A stretch of DNA of 11,343 nt, taken from JAWLCG01 sp041687295. GTDB taxonomy: Bacteria; Planctomycetota; Phycisphaerae; SM23-33; FEN-1343. Each line of letters starts with the position of its first letter. The stretch's first letter is position 1. The position numbers and the translations under genes are program-made. Below, in pieces: positions 4,923 to 11,343 of the stretch. The notes below the pieces were generated by a model. It was not told the origin of the DNA. It searched no databases and was given only the letters and a program-made list of their open reading frames with translations. Location of the stretch: positions 1 to 11,343 of the forward strand of contig JAWLCG010000144.1 in assembly GCA_041687295.1 (NCBI GenBank), read 5' to 3'.

Positions 4923-7900
4923 ATGATCAAAAAAGCCCTTCTCGTGGCCGGCAGTCTGCTGCTCGGCCTGGCCGGCCTGCTGCTGTACGGGCATTTCGCC
5001 GCCCCGGCCAACCCAGCCGACGGGCCCGCCGCCCCGGGCGTTGAGCCCCAGCCGATCACCGGCGAGCTGCGCGGCATGGGCATGGGGGCCGCCCGCGACG
5101 TGACGTTCTACTTCATGGACGACACCGGCCGGCGGGAGGGCACGCTCACCGTCGCGGAGTTCGAGAAGGTCGGCGAGGAGTTCTTCGGCCAGGACGTGCG
5201 GGTCGAGCTCTACCCCGCCAACGGCGAGACCGTCACCATCACCGCCCGCGAGGGCACCATCACCGCCGACGAGGCCGCCGGCCAGCTCAACCCCCGCCGG
5301 GGCACCTTTACCGGCGACGTGCACATCGCCATCGACCGCCAGGTCGACGTGCCCCTGATCCACCGCACCCCGCGCCAGGGCCGACCCGATGACTTCATCG
5401 ACGTGCGGACCCAGCAGCTGCGATTCGACAACGAGTTGCTCGAGCTGCAGGCGCCCGGCGAGGTCGAGGTCGTCAGCCGCGAGGCCACCATCGAGGGCGC
5501 CGACGTCACCATCCAGTGGAACACCGGGCCCAACGAGCTGCGCAGCCTCCGCATGGAGCAGGGCCGGCGGATGGTGATCCGCCAGGCGCAGACCGAACTG
5601 GTCCCCGAGCGTGCCCAGCCCCGGCCCGATGGCGGCGAGCCGGCCCCCGCCGGAAGTACCCAGCCGGCGACGACGACGGCGCCCGAGCGGCCCCGGTCGT
5701 ACCAGGTGACGCTGCGGCAGAACGTTTGCGTCGACGGGCCCGACCAACGGCTGGAGAACGCCGACGAGTTGGCCATTGCCTTCTACTACGACACCGGCGA
5801 GGACGACCCCGCCGAAGCCCTCCAGGCCGCCCGCCCGGACGCCCCGGCCGATTCCGCCGACCCGGGCCCCCAGACCGACCAGACGCCACCGGTCGAGGCC
5901 CCGGCCGGGCCCATCGTCGTTACCTGGGACGGCCCGCTGGTGATGCTGCCGCTGCGGGGCGAGCAGGCCCTGGCCGAGGAGCAGGTCCTGGTCGAGGCGA
6001 CGGGTAAGCCCCTGACGATCCTTGACCGCCAGACTACCGCCACCGCCGGGCGACTGGTCTACGACCGTCGGCCCGGGGCAGGCGGGCTGCAGCGCCAGGC
6101 GCACCTGTACGGCCTGAACGGCGCGCCGGCCGAGCTGGCGCTGGAGTCGGGCCAGGTCCTCCGGGGCCAGGCCATCCACTTTGATCAGCAGGCGGGCCGG
6201 GCCTGGAGCGACGGGCCCGGCGAGATCCTCCTGCCCGCCGACGGCGCCCTGGCCCAGCCGGGGCCCGCGCCCGCCGACCGCATCGCCTGGACGGAGTCGA
6301 TGCAGGCCTCCTTCACCCAGGTGCCCGACCCGGAGGCCCCCGGCCAGTCGCGGCGGGTGCTGGACGAGGCGACCTTCGTCGGCGACGTGGCCGTGACCAT
6401 GGGCCCCGACTCGCTCCAGGCCCAGCGCGTGGTGGCGGCGATGGCGCCGGGGCCCGGAGGTCGGCCCGTGCTGACGCACGTGGAGGCCTTCGCCCAGGCC
6501 ACGCCGGAGGCCTCGGCCGAGCCGGCGGCGGACCTGTCGGCCCAGTTCAGCGACTTCGCCATCGACACCCAACGGCTGGCGGTGCAGTTCGCCGCCGCCC
6601 CGGGCGCGGGCGGGCAGACCGACGTCGAGCCCCGCCAGATCGACGCCGACGGCGGTGTCCGCGTCACCGTCCGCAGTCCGGATCAGCCGCCGATGACCAT
6701 CACCGGCCAGGCCCTCACCGCCCGGCCGCTGGCGGACGCCCCGGCCGGCGCCGACGGCGAGAGGCCCATGGAAGTAATCGTGACTGGCTCGGCCGATCGG
6801 CCCGCGGAGGTCACCGCGGCAGCCAGGAGCGAGCAGGGCGGCTTCGAGTCGCTCACCGGTCAGGCCATCCGTCTGGTGCAAGGGCCCGGCGAGGGCGCCG
6901 ACGCCCTGCAGGGCCTGTGGGTGCAGGGCCGGGGGCAGCTGAAATTCTCCGCCGTCCGGTCGGAGCAGCAGGGCCCGGCCGACCTTCGGCCCGTGACGAT
7001 CGGCTGGACGCAGGGGGCGACGGTGCTCGACCCGGCCGGGGCCAACGACCAGGCCGTCTTCACCGGCGACGTGCGGCTGACCAGCGGCGACGAAACGCTC
7101 CACGCCCAGCGGATGGTGGTGGAGTTGGAGCGGTCTGGGGAGGGGTCGCCCGGTCTGGAGGACCTTCGCGTCCGCCAGGTGCGGGCCGAGGGCCAGCCGC
7201 CCCAGCCGGTCCGCCTCGATAGCCGCCAGCTCGATCCGGCCGGTCGGCTGATTCGCGGCACCTACGTGGCCGGGCCCGGGATGGTTTGCACGCTCGATGA
7301 GTCGATGGAGTTGACCGAGGCCCGCGTCGACGGCACGGGTCGGCTGTTGACGGTGGACTACCGCCTGGGCTCGCCCGACGGGGCCGACGCGCCCGAGCCC
7401 ACCGGCCTGGACGCCCAGGACGGGCCCAGTCAGACGGTCCTGGCCTGGCGCGAGGGGCTGGTGCTCCAGCCGGCGCGGGCGGACCGGGCGGGCCGGGTCG
7501 AGGTCGCCGGCGCCGTCAGCATGGTCCGCCTGAGCGGCAATCGCATCCTGACCGGCGTGAGCACGGGCGAGCCGATCCCCCTGGACCTGGCCGAGCTGAA
7601 GGAGGGCCGAAAGGTCACCCTGGCCTGCCAGAACCTGGCGATGTTCTTTGGGGCGGATGAGGCGGGGGCCGCGGGGGCGGAGGGGCCGGCCGATCCGCTC
7701 CAGACGGACCTGGGCACCGTCGAGACGGTGGCGGCGGTGGGGGACGTTCGACTGATCGTCTCGGACGGGCCCGTCGAGATCCACGGCCAGTACGCCGCCT
7801 ACGACCCCCGGCTGCGGCGGGCGGAGGTGTACGGTTCGGCCCCGGCGGGGCTGGGCGAGCGGTTCGCCGCGTTCCCGTTGCAGCTGGCCGAGCCGGTGCC

Positions 7901-8036
7901 CGGCCAGTCGGCCCGGCTGTACCAGGAGGACCCCGCCCGCGGCCAGAGCACCAGCACGGCGGCTGAGCGGTTCACCGTCTACACCGACCCGCTCCGCGTC
8001 GAGGTCCACAACGCCGTCGGCACCGGGCGGCGGTAG
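4923..8036 (+). CDS. Large LptC/LptA(OstA)-like LPS transport protein
   Basis: A 1037-residue envelope protein. Lys3-Lys4 and a hydrophobic stretch (about 5-22) form an uncleaved N-terminal anchor as in LptC; the rest should lie in the periplasm. Segments resembling the LptA/OstA beta-jellyroll recur, each with a GDV-type strand: FTGDVHI (about 128), FVGDVAV (about 484), FTGDVRL with DETLHAQRMVVEL (about 712-730), and AVGDVRL with GQYAAYDP (about 937-960). Pro/Ala-rich linkers sit at about 230-259 and 298-330. Typical LptC and LptA each have about 190 residues, so this looks like an LptC anchor fused to several LptA-like units, forming part of the LPS bridge. It starts 45 bases after kdsC, without a clear ribosome binding site. 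The order kdsD-kdsC-lptC-lptA supports the role, but lptB does not follow. I am confident of the OstA-like character, less so of exact domain limits. Confidence 0.8.
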   Translation: MIKKALLVAGSLLLGLAGLLLYGHFAAPANPADGPAAPGVEPQPITGELRGMGMGAARDVTFYFMDDTGRREGTLTVAEFEKVGEEFFGQDVRVELYPANGETVTITAREGTITADEAAGQLNPRRGTFTGDVHIAIDRQVDVPLIHRTPRQGRPDDFIDVRTQQLRFDNELLELQAPGEVEVVSREATIEGADVTIQWNTGPNELRSLRMEQGRRMVIRQAQTELVPERAQPRPDGGEPAPAGSTQPATTTAPERPRSYQVTLRQNVCVDGPDQRLENADELAIAFYYDTGEDDPAEALQAARPDAPADSADPGPQTDQTPPVEAPAGPIVVTWDGPLVMLPLRGEQALAEEQVLVEATGKPLTILDRQTTATAGRLVYDRRPGAGGLQRQAHLYGLNGAPAELALESGQVLRGQAIHFDQQAGRAWSDGPGEILLPADGALAQPGPAPADRIAWTESMQASFTQVPDPEAPGQSRRVLDEATFVGDVAVTMGPDSLQAQRVVAAMAPGPGGRPVLTHVEAFAQATPEASAEPAADLSAQFSDFAIDTQRLAVQFAAAPGAGGQTDVEPRQIDADGGVRVTVRSPDQPPMTITGQALTARPLADAPAGADGERPMEVIVTGSADRPAEVTAAARSEQGGFESLTGQAIRLVQGPGEGADALQGLWVQGRGQLKFSAVRSEQQGPADLRPVTIGWTQGATVLDPAGANDQAVFTGDVRLTSGDETLHAQRMVVELERSGEGSPGLEDLRVRQVRAEGQPPQPVRLDSRQLDPAGRLIRGTYVAGPGMVCTLDESMELTEARVDGTGRLLTVDYRLGSPDGADAPEPTGLDAQDGPSQTVLAWREGLVLQPARADRAGRVEVAGAVSMVRLSGNRILTGVSTGEPIPLDLAELKEGRKVTLACQNLAMFFGADEAGAAGAEGPADPLQTDLGTVETVAAVGDVRLIVSDGPVEIHGQYAAYDPRLRRAEVYGSAPAGLGERFAAFPLQLAEPVPGQSARLYQEDPARGQSTSTAAERFTVYTDPLRVEVHNAVGTGRR

Positions 8037-8060
8037 GGCGGTTTCGGCGATTCGCCGCCC
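8036..8060 (+). terminator. Weak stem at the end of the lpt-like gene
   Basis: GGGCGG (8036-8041, overlapping the last base of the stop codon) can pair with CCGCCC (8055-8060) around a 13-base loop. There is no T-run, so this is only a possible end of the kds-lpt transcript. Confidence 0.25.
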
Positions 8061-8061
8061 G

Positions 8062-8081
8062 GAATCCGCCTTGACGGATTC
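8062..8081. promoter_or_regulatory. Small inverted repeat over the -35 box of PEP-CTERM gene 2
   Basis: GAATCCG (8062-8068) and CGGATTC (8075-8081) form a perfect 7-bp inverted repeat with a 6-base centre. It overlaps TTGACG (8071-8076), so it could be an operator, or part of the terminator region of the preceding gene. Confidence 0.35.
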
Positions 8082-8099
8082 GGCGAACCGGTTTAAGCT
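8071..8099 (+). promoter_or_regulatory. Promoter of the second PEP-CTERM gene
   Basis: TTGACG (8071-8076), a 17-base spacer and TAAGCT (8094-8099). Spacing and hexamers closely resemble those of the first PEP-CTERM promoter (TTGACA, 17, TAGGCT). The leader would be about 70 bases. Confidence 0.45.
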
Positions 8100-8175
8100 G
8101 TTGACTATCTGTCCGCGGGCGAACTGCGCGGCAGCCTGTCATCGAGCCAATCGAGCATCTGAAAGGAGGGAGTGC

Positions 8176-8910
8176 ATGGTGAGGCAACTTCTGGTCTGTG
8201 CCGCAGTGGGCCTGGTGGCCCTGACGGCCCAGGGGGCGATTCTGAACTTCGATGCCACGGGGATCGGCAACGCGGCAAGCATGCCGGTCTCGATGGAGGC
8301 CCCCGGTATCGGCGTCTCGCCGATGGTCCGCGGCAGCGGCTTGGGCGCCAGCCAGGGCCACTCGGTCAACGCCTTCGGCTCGAGTCTGAAGGGCGACGTG
8401 ACGACCACGCTCACCGAGGCCGTCAACGACAACTGCCACTTCAGCTTCACCGTCACCCCCGAGGCCGGCTACAGCGTCAGCTTCGACGCCCTGAGCTTCT
8501 ATCTGTTCGTGCCCGAACGGGTGTCGAGTGGAACGGTCTTCTGGAACCCGATCGTCACGTTCTACTCCAGCGCGACGGGCTTCGCCGAGGGCGACTTCCT
8601 CGGCCAGTTGGACATCGACGGCACGCCGGAGAACTCCCGCACCTTCGGCCCGCGGAGCTTTGACCTGTCGGGCGTGGCCGCCCTGCAGGGCGTGAGCAGC
8701 GAGGTCGAGTTCCGCCTGGTCTACCACAGCAAATACGACAAGGGCGAGACCGTCGCCAATCGCCCCAACTTCTGGGAGAACGTCGGCCTCGGCGGCGACG
8801 CCGGGGCGGACACCGCCCTGTACGTCGATGGCACGGTCGTGCCCGAGCCGGCCAGCCTGGCCCTGCTGGCCGTGGGTGGCCTGGCCACGCTGCTCCGCCG
8901 CCGGCGGTAG
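8176..8910 (+). CDS. PEP-CTERM sorting domain protein 2
   Basis: A secreted protein of 244 residues. The signal peptide has Arg3, a hydrophobic core at about 5-18 and likely cleavage after AQG or AQGA (residue 20 or 21). The mature region is beta-rich with many Ser, Thr, Gly and aromatic residues (for example SFTVTPEAGYSVSFDALSF), consistent with a surface beta-sandwich; no catalytic motif is visible. It ends with VPEPASLALLAVGGLATL followed by four arginines: the PEP motif, hydrophobic helix and basic tail that an exosortase recognises. The start is fixed by a strong AAAGGAGGG at 8162-8170, five bases before the ATG. It is separated from the preceding operon by its own promoter and is followed by a terminator. 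Outside the two terminal signals I see no clear similarity to PEP-CTERM protein 1, so they are probably not recent duplicates. Function beyond surface localisation is unknown. Confidence 0.9.
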   Translation: MVRQLLVCAAVGLVALTAQGAILNFDATGIGNAASMPVSMEAPGIGVSPMVRGSGLGASQGHSVNAFGSSLKGDVTTTLTEAVNDNCHFSFTVTPEAGYSVSFDALSFYLFVPERVSSGTVFWNPIVTFYSSATGFAEGDFLGQLDIDGTPENSRTFGPRSFDLSGVAALQGVSSEVEFRLVYHSKYDKGETVANRPNFWENVGLGGDAGADTALYVDGTVVPEPASLALLAVGGLATLLRRRR

Positions 8911-8932
8911 CCCTGGCCTCAGCAACGCACGC

Positions 8933-8963
8933 AGCGGGCGAGCCCCTCCGGCTCGCCCGCTTT
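8933..8963 (+). terminator. Terminator after PEP-CTERM gene 2
   Basis: A perfect 12-bp stem, AGCGGGCGAGCC (8933-8944) with GGCTCGCCCGCT (8950-8961) around CCTCC, extended by further T's. It starts 22 bases after the stop codon. Confidence 0.75.
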
Positions 8964-9029
8964 GCTGCGCGCCCACGGCACCCGGATCCCTGTCGAACCG
9001 AACTGCGGGCCCTTGTCGGTCGTGCAATA

Positions 9030-9062
9030 GCCGGGCCGGCAAGGCCTTTCGCCCGGCCCGGC
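9030..9062 (+). promoter_or_regulatory. GC-rich hairpin just upstream of recG
   Basis: GCCGGGCC (9030-9037) pairs with GGCCCGGC (9055-9062), and the inner GGC/GCC pairs add three more with one bulge. The loop contains AAGGCCTT, itself palindromic. It ends 22 bases before the recG start. Since the likely -10 box of recG comes after it, it is more probably a second termination stem or a protein site than part of the recG leader. Confidence 0.4.
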
Positions 9063-9069
9063 GATTTCG

Positions 9070-9075
9070 TATCCT
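9070..9075 (+). promoter_or_regulatory. Possible -10 box of recG (leaderless start)
   Basis: TATCCT keeps T1, A2, T3 and T6 of TATAAT and ends only 9 bases before the recG ATG at 9085. The -35 region 17 bases upstream (TTTCGC, 9047-9052) is weak. No ribosome binding site precedes the ATG, so transcription from here would give an mRNA starting at or near the start codon. Confidence 0.35.
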
Positions 9076-9084
9076 GACGGTGCT

Positions 9085-11166
9085 ATGCCGACGACGACCC
9101 TCCAACTCGACACGCCCGTGCAGTACGTCAAGGGCGTGGGCCCCCGGCGGGGCGAGCAGCTCGCCGAGCTGGGCATCGCCACAGTGGAAGACCTGCTGCT
9201 GTACTTCCCCCGGCGGTTCGACCTGCGCCACCAGGCCCAGCCCATCAACACGCTGCGGGGCGACGAGTCGGCCGCCACCGTCGCCGGCGAGGTCCTCGAG
9301 TGCCGCTTCGTGCCGCGCTACCCCCGGCCCTTCTTCGAGTGCAGCCTCGACGACGGCACGGCCACCGTCGTACTGAAGTGGTTCCACGGCGGCTACCTGC
9401 AGGGCCAGATCCGCCCGGGCCTGACGCTGGCGGCCAGCGGGCCGGTGAAGGTCTTCCGCGAGACGATCCAGCTGATCAACCCCCGCTTCCACGTGCTCGC
9501 CGACGTCAGCGGCGTGGACCTGTCCAGCGACGAGCTGCTGCCGGTCTACCCGGCCGGGGCCAAGCTCAGCAGCAACGTCATCGCCAACGTCATCCGCAAG
9601 GCCCTGCCGCAGATCATCCCGCTGGTGAGCGAGACCCTCGGCGCCGAGTTCCGCGACGCGCGGGCCCTGGTGCCGCGCCCGGAGGCCATCGCGGCCATGC
9701 ACAAGCCCGAGGACCGTGACCAGTGGGCCCAGGCCCGCCGTCGGCTGGCCTACGACGAGGTCCTGCTGATGCAACTGGCGCTGGCGATCCAACGCCTGCG
9801 GGCCGTCAGTCGGCCGGCGCACCCGCTGGCGGTGAACCCGGAGATCGACCGCCGCATCCGCGCCCGCTTCCCCTTCGCCCTGACGGCCGCCCAGGACGCC
9901 GCCATCGCCGAGATCGCCGCCGACATGGCCCGTGCCCGGCCCATGAACCGCATGCTCCAGGGCGACGTGGGCTCGGGCAAGACCGTGGTCGCCCTCTACG
10001 CCGCCCTGACGGCTGTGGCGCACAAGACGCAGGTGGCCATCATGGCCCCGACCGAGATCCTCGCCGAGCAGCACTTCCGCAAGGTCCACGGCTACCTTGA
10101 GGGCTCGCGGGTCCGCGTCGCCATGCTCACCGGCAGCCAGACGCCGCTGCAGCGGCAGCGGACGCTCTACCGGCTCGAGCACGGCGAGATCGACGTCGTC
10201 GTCGGCACGCACGCGCTGCTGGGCGAGAAGGTGCAGTTCGCCCGCCTGGGCCTGGTGGTCGTCGACGAGCAGCACAAGTTCGGCGTCGAGCAGCGGGGGG
10301 GCATCCGCGGCAAGGGCCACGCCCCGCACTACCTGGTGATGACGGCCACGCCCATCCCGAGGACGCTGGCCCTGACGGTCTTCGGCGACCTGGAGACCAC
10401 GACCCTCGACGAGCGCCCGCCGGGGCGGGGCACCACGCACACCCAACTGGTGGGCTCCGACCAGATGGACAAGGTGCTCGATTTCGTCCGCCGCCGCCTG
10501 GCGCGCGGCCAGCAGGCGTACTTCGTCTACCCGGCCGTCAACGCCTCGGCCGCCACCGACCTTCGGGCCGCCACCGAGGCCGCCCAGCAGTTCCGCGCCG
10601 ACGGGCTCAAGGACTTCCGCGTCGGCCTGATCCACGGCCAGATGCCCGGCGCCGAGAAGGACCGGGTGATGCAGGCCTTCGCCGCCGGCGAGATCCAGGC
10701 CCTCGTCGCCAGCGTCGTCATCGAGGTCGGCATCGACGTGGCCAACGCCAACATCATGGTCATCGAGCACGCCGACCGCTACGGCCTGGCCCAGCTGCAC
10801 CAACTCCGCGGGCGCATCGGGCGTGGACAGGAGGACGCCCACTGCGTTCTGGTCGCCGACTCGACCAACCCCCAGGCCGTCCAGCGGCTCGGGGTGCTCT
10901 GCCAGACCGACGACGGCTTCCGCATCGCCGAGGAAGACCTCAAGATCCGCGGGCCCGGCGAGTTCTTCGGCACCCGCCAGCACGGCCTGCCCGAGCTGCG
11001 CGTCGCCGACCTGACCGAAGACTTCGAGCTGCTCCGCATGGCCCGCCGCGACGCCTTCGCCCTGATCCGTGAGGACCCCTCCCTGACCGCCCCGCACCAC
11101 CAGAGCCTCCGCGCGGCGCTGCTCAAGGCCTACCAGGGCCGCATGGGCCTCATCGCCACCGGCTGA
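9085..11166 (+). CDS. recG: ATP-dependent DNA helicase RecG
   Basis: Double-stranded DNA translocase that reverses stalled replication forks and branch-migrates Holliday junctions during repair. At 693 residues it equals the E. coli enzyme. The N-terminal wedge domain begins with VKGVGPRRGEQLAELGI (about 15-31), with the FPRRFDLR segment near 41, and covers the first 150 or so residues. The helicase core has Walker A GDVGSGKT (293-300), the DEQH box (394-397, followed by KFGV where RFGV is more common), motif III MTATPIPRT (419-427), and motif VI QLRGRIGRG (573-581) preceded by EVGIDVANANIMVIEHADR. The end IRGPGEFFGTRQHGLPELRVADL is characteristic of RecG and sets it apart from Mfd and PriA. 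No ribosome binding site is visible at the ATG. The gene appears to be transcribed alone and shares no function with its left neighbours. Confidence 0.98.
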   Translation: MPTTTLQLDTPVQYVKGVGPRRGEQLAELGIATVEDLLLYFPRRFDLRHQAQPINTLRGDESAATVAGEVLECRFVPRYPRPFFECSLDDGTATVVLKWFHGGYLQGQIRPGLTLAASGPVKVFRETIQLINPRFHVLADVSGVDLSSDELLPVYPAGAKLSSNVIANVIRKALPQIIPLVSETLGAEFRDARALVPRPEAIAAMHKPEDRDQWAQARRRLAYDEVLLMQLALAIQRLRAVSRPAHPLAVNPEIDRRIRARFPFALTAAQDAAIAEIAADMARARPMNRMLQGDVGSGKTVVALYAALTAVAHKTQVAIMAPTEILAEQHFRKVHGYLEGSRVRVAMLTGSQTPLQRQRTLYRLEHGEIDVVVGTHALLGEKVQFARLGLVVVDEQHKFGVEQRGGIRGKGHAPHYLVMTATPIPRTLALTVFGDLETTTLDERPPGRGTTHTQLVGSDQMDKVLDFVRRRLARGQQAYFVYPAVNASAATDLRAATEAAQQFRADGLKDFRVGLIHGQMPGAEKDRVMQAFAAGEIQALVASVVIEVGIDVANANIMVIEHADRYGLAQLHQLRGRIGRGQEDAHCVLVADSTNPQAVQRLGVLCQTDDGFRIAEEDLKIRGPGEFFGTRQHGLPELRVADLTEDFELLRMARRDAFALIREDPSLTAPHHQSLRAALLKAYQGRMGLIATG

Positions 11167-11170
11167 CCCC

Positions 11171-11191
11171 GGGCCGTCCGCATCGCGGCCC
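11171..11191 (+). terminator. Weak stem after recG
   Basis: GGGCCG (11171-11176) and CGGCCC (11186-11191) can pair across a 9-base loop, 4 bases after the stop codon. No T-run follows, so termination here is uncertain. Confidence 0.3.
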
Positions 11192-11216
11192 AACGCACCC
11201 GCACGTGGCCCGCGCT

Positions 11217-11252
11217 GTAGGCTGGGGCGCAGCGAAGCGAAGCCCCACCTTC
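11217..11252. repeat. 36-bp dispersed palindromic repeat, copy 2
   Basis: Matches 148-183 at 35 of 36 bases in the same orientation, although the copies are 11 kb apart. Flanks differ, apart from CAAAGGGT, which appears downstream of both copies (202-209 and 11282-11289). Confidence 0.8.
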
Positions 11253-11279
11253 TCGGATGCCGCTGAGCCCGCACGTCCA

Positions 11280-11303
11280 GGCAAAGGGTCTATACCGTTT
11301 GCC
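11280..11303. repeat. Imperfect hairpin between repeat copies
   Basis: GGCAAAGGGT (11280-11289) and ACCGTTTGCC (11294-11303) pair at 9 of 10 positions around CTAT. It lies between repeat copy 2 and the inverted repeat start at the window edge, so it may be the centre of a paired repeat unit. Confidence 0.5.
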
Positions 11304-11332
11304 ACCGAATCTGCGGGCAGCCCTGGCCCGGA

Positions 11333-11343
11333 CGAAGGTGGGG
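11333..11343. repeat. Probable start of an inverted third repeat copy (cut off)
   Basis: The last 11 bases, CGAAGGTGGGG, are the exact reverse complement of 174-184, the right edge of repeat copy 1. The window ends before this can be confirmed. Confidence 0.4.

Noticed and set aside
4218..8009. A 1263-codon open frame on the minus strand opposite kdsD, kdsC and the lpt-like gene
   Set aside because: Its translation is a low-complexity string of G, R, L, D, H and V without any domain. It results from the strong GC bias of the real plus-strand genes, which removes stop codons from the opposite strand.
8037..8175. An lptB gene or a fragment of one after the lpt-like gene
   Set aside because: The gap is only 139 bases and holds a promoter and leader; there is no ABC ATPase motif in any frame of the window.
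7972..11274. An 1100-codon open frame on the minus strand opposite PEP-CTERM gene 2 and recG
   Set aside because: Same cause: it runs through intergenic sequence, a terminator and recG in antisense, and shows no recognisable family.

Overview
The window comes from a GC-rich bacterium, most likely a planctomycete of the Phycisphaerae type. Two unrelated secreted proteins end in PEP-CTERM sorting signals, the envelope genes point to a Gram-negative cell that makes Kdo-containing lipopolysaccharide, and the gaps between genes are filled with short palindromic repeats. The phylum is an inference; no rRNA or tRNA gene is present to settle it.

Layout, left to right. Positions 1-31 hold the first codons of a minus-strand gene, with a ribosome binding site and a perfect -10 box. 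Positions 32-555 carry no gene but several palindromic repeat remnants. A small, comparatively AT-rich gene (556-993) encodes a HEPN-like protein with an Rx4H motif; an 18-bp-arm palindrome follows it. After more repeat-rich sequence, including a large inverted repeat at 1435-1520, comes the first PEP-CTERM protein (1660-2403) with its own promoter and terminator. The next roughly 900 bases are non-coding and contain a bounded 131-bp element, an orphan half-palindrome, four identical copies of a 15-base motif, and two hairpins each followed by CTATAT.

The core is an envelope operon driven by a good sigma-70-type promoter at 3268-3296: kdsD (arabinose-5-phosphate isomerase), kdsC (Kdo-8-phosphate phosphatase, overlapping kdsD) and a 1037-residue anchored protein that looks like LptC joined to several LptA/OstA-like segments. 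KdsD makes the Kdo precursor, KdsC completes free Kdo, and the third protein would help move finished LPS across the periplasm. This matches the kdsD-kdsC-lptC-lptA order of proteobacteria, but lptB does not follow.

A second PEP-CTERM gene (8176-8910) with a strong ribosome binding site and a terminator comes next, then recG (9085-11166), a full-length branch-migration helicase that may be translated from a leaderless message. The window ends in repeats that match one near its left edge (35 of 36 bases).

I see no CRISPR array, complete insertion sequence, tRNA or rRNA. The least explained signals are the 15-base motif array and the mosaic of palindromic repeats.
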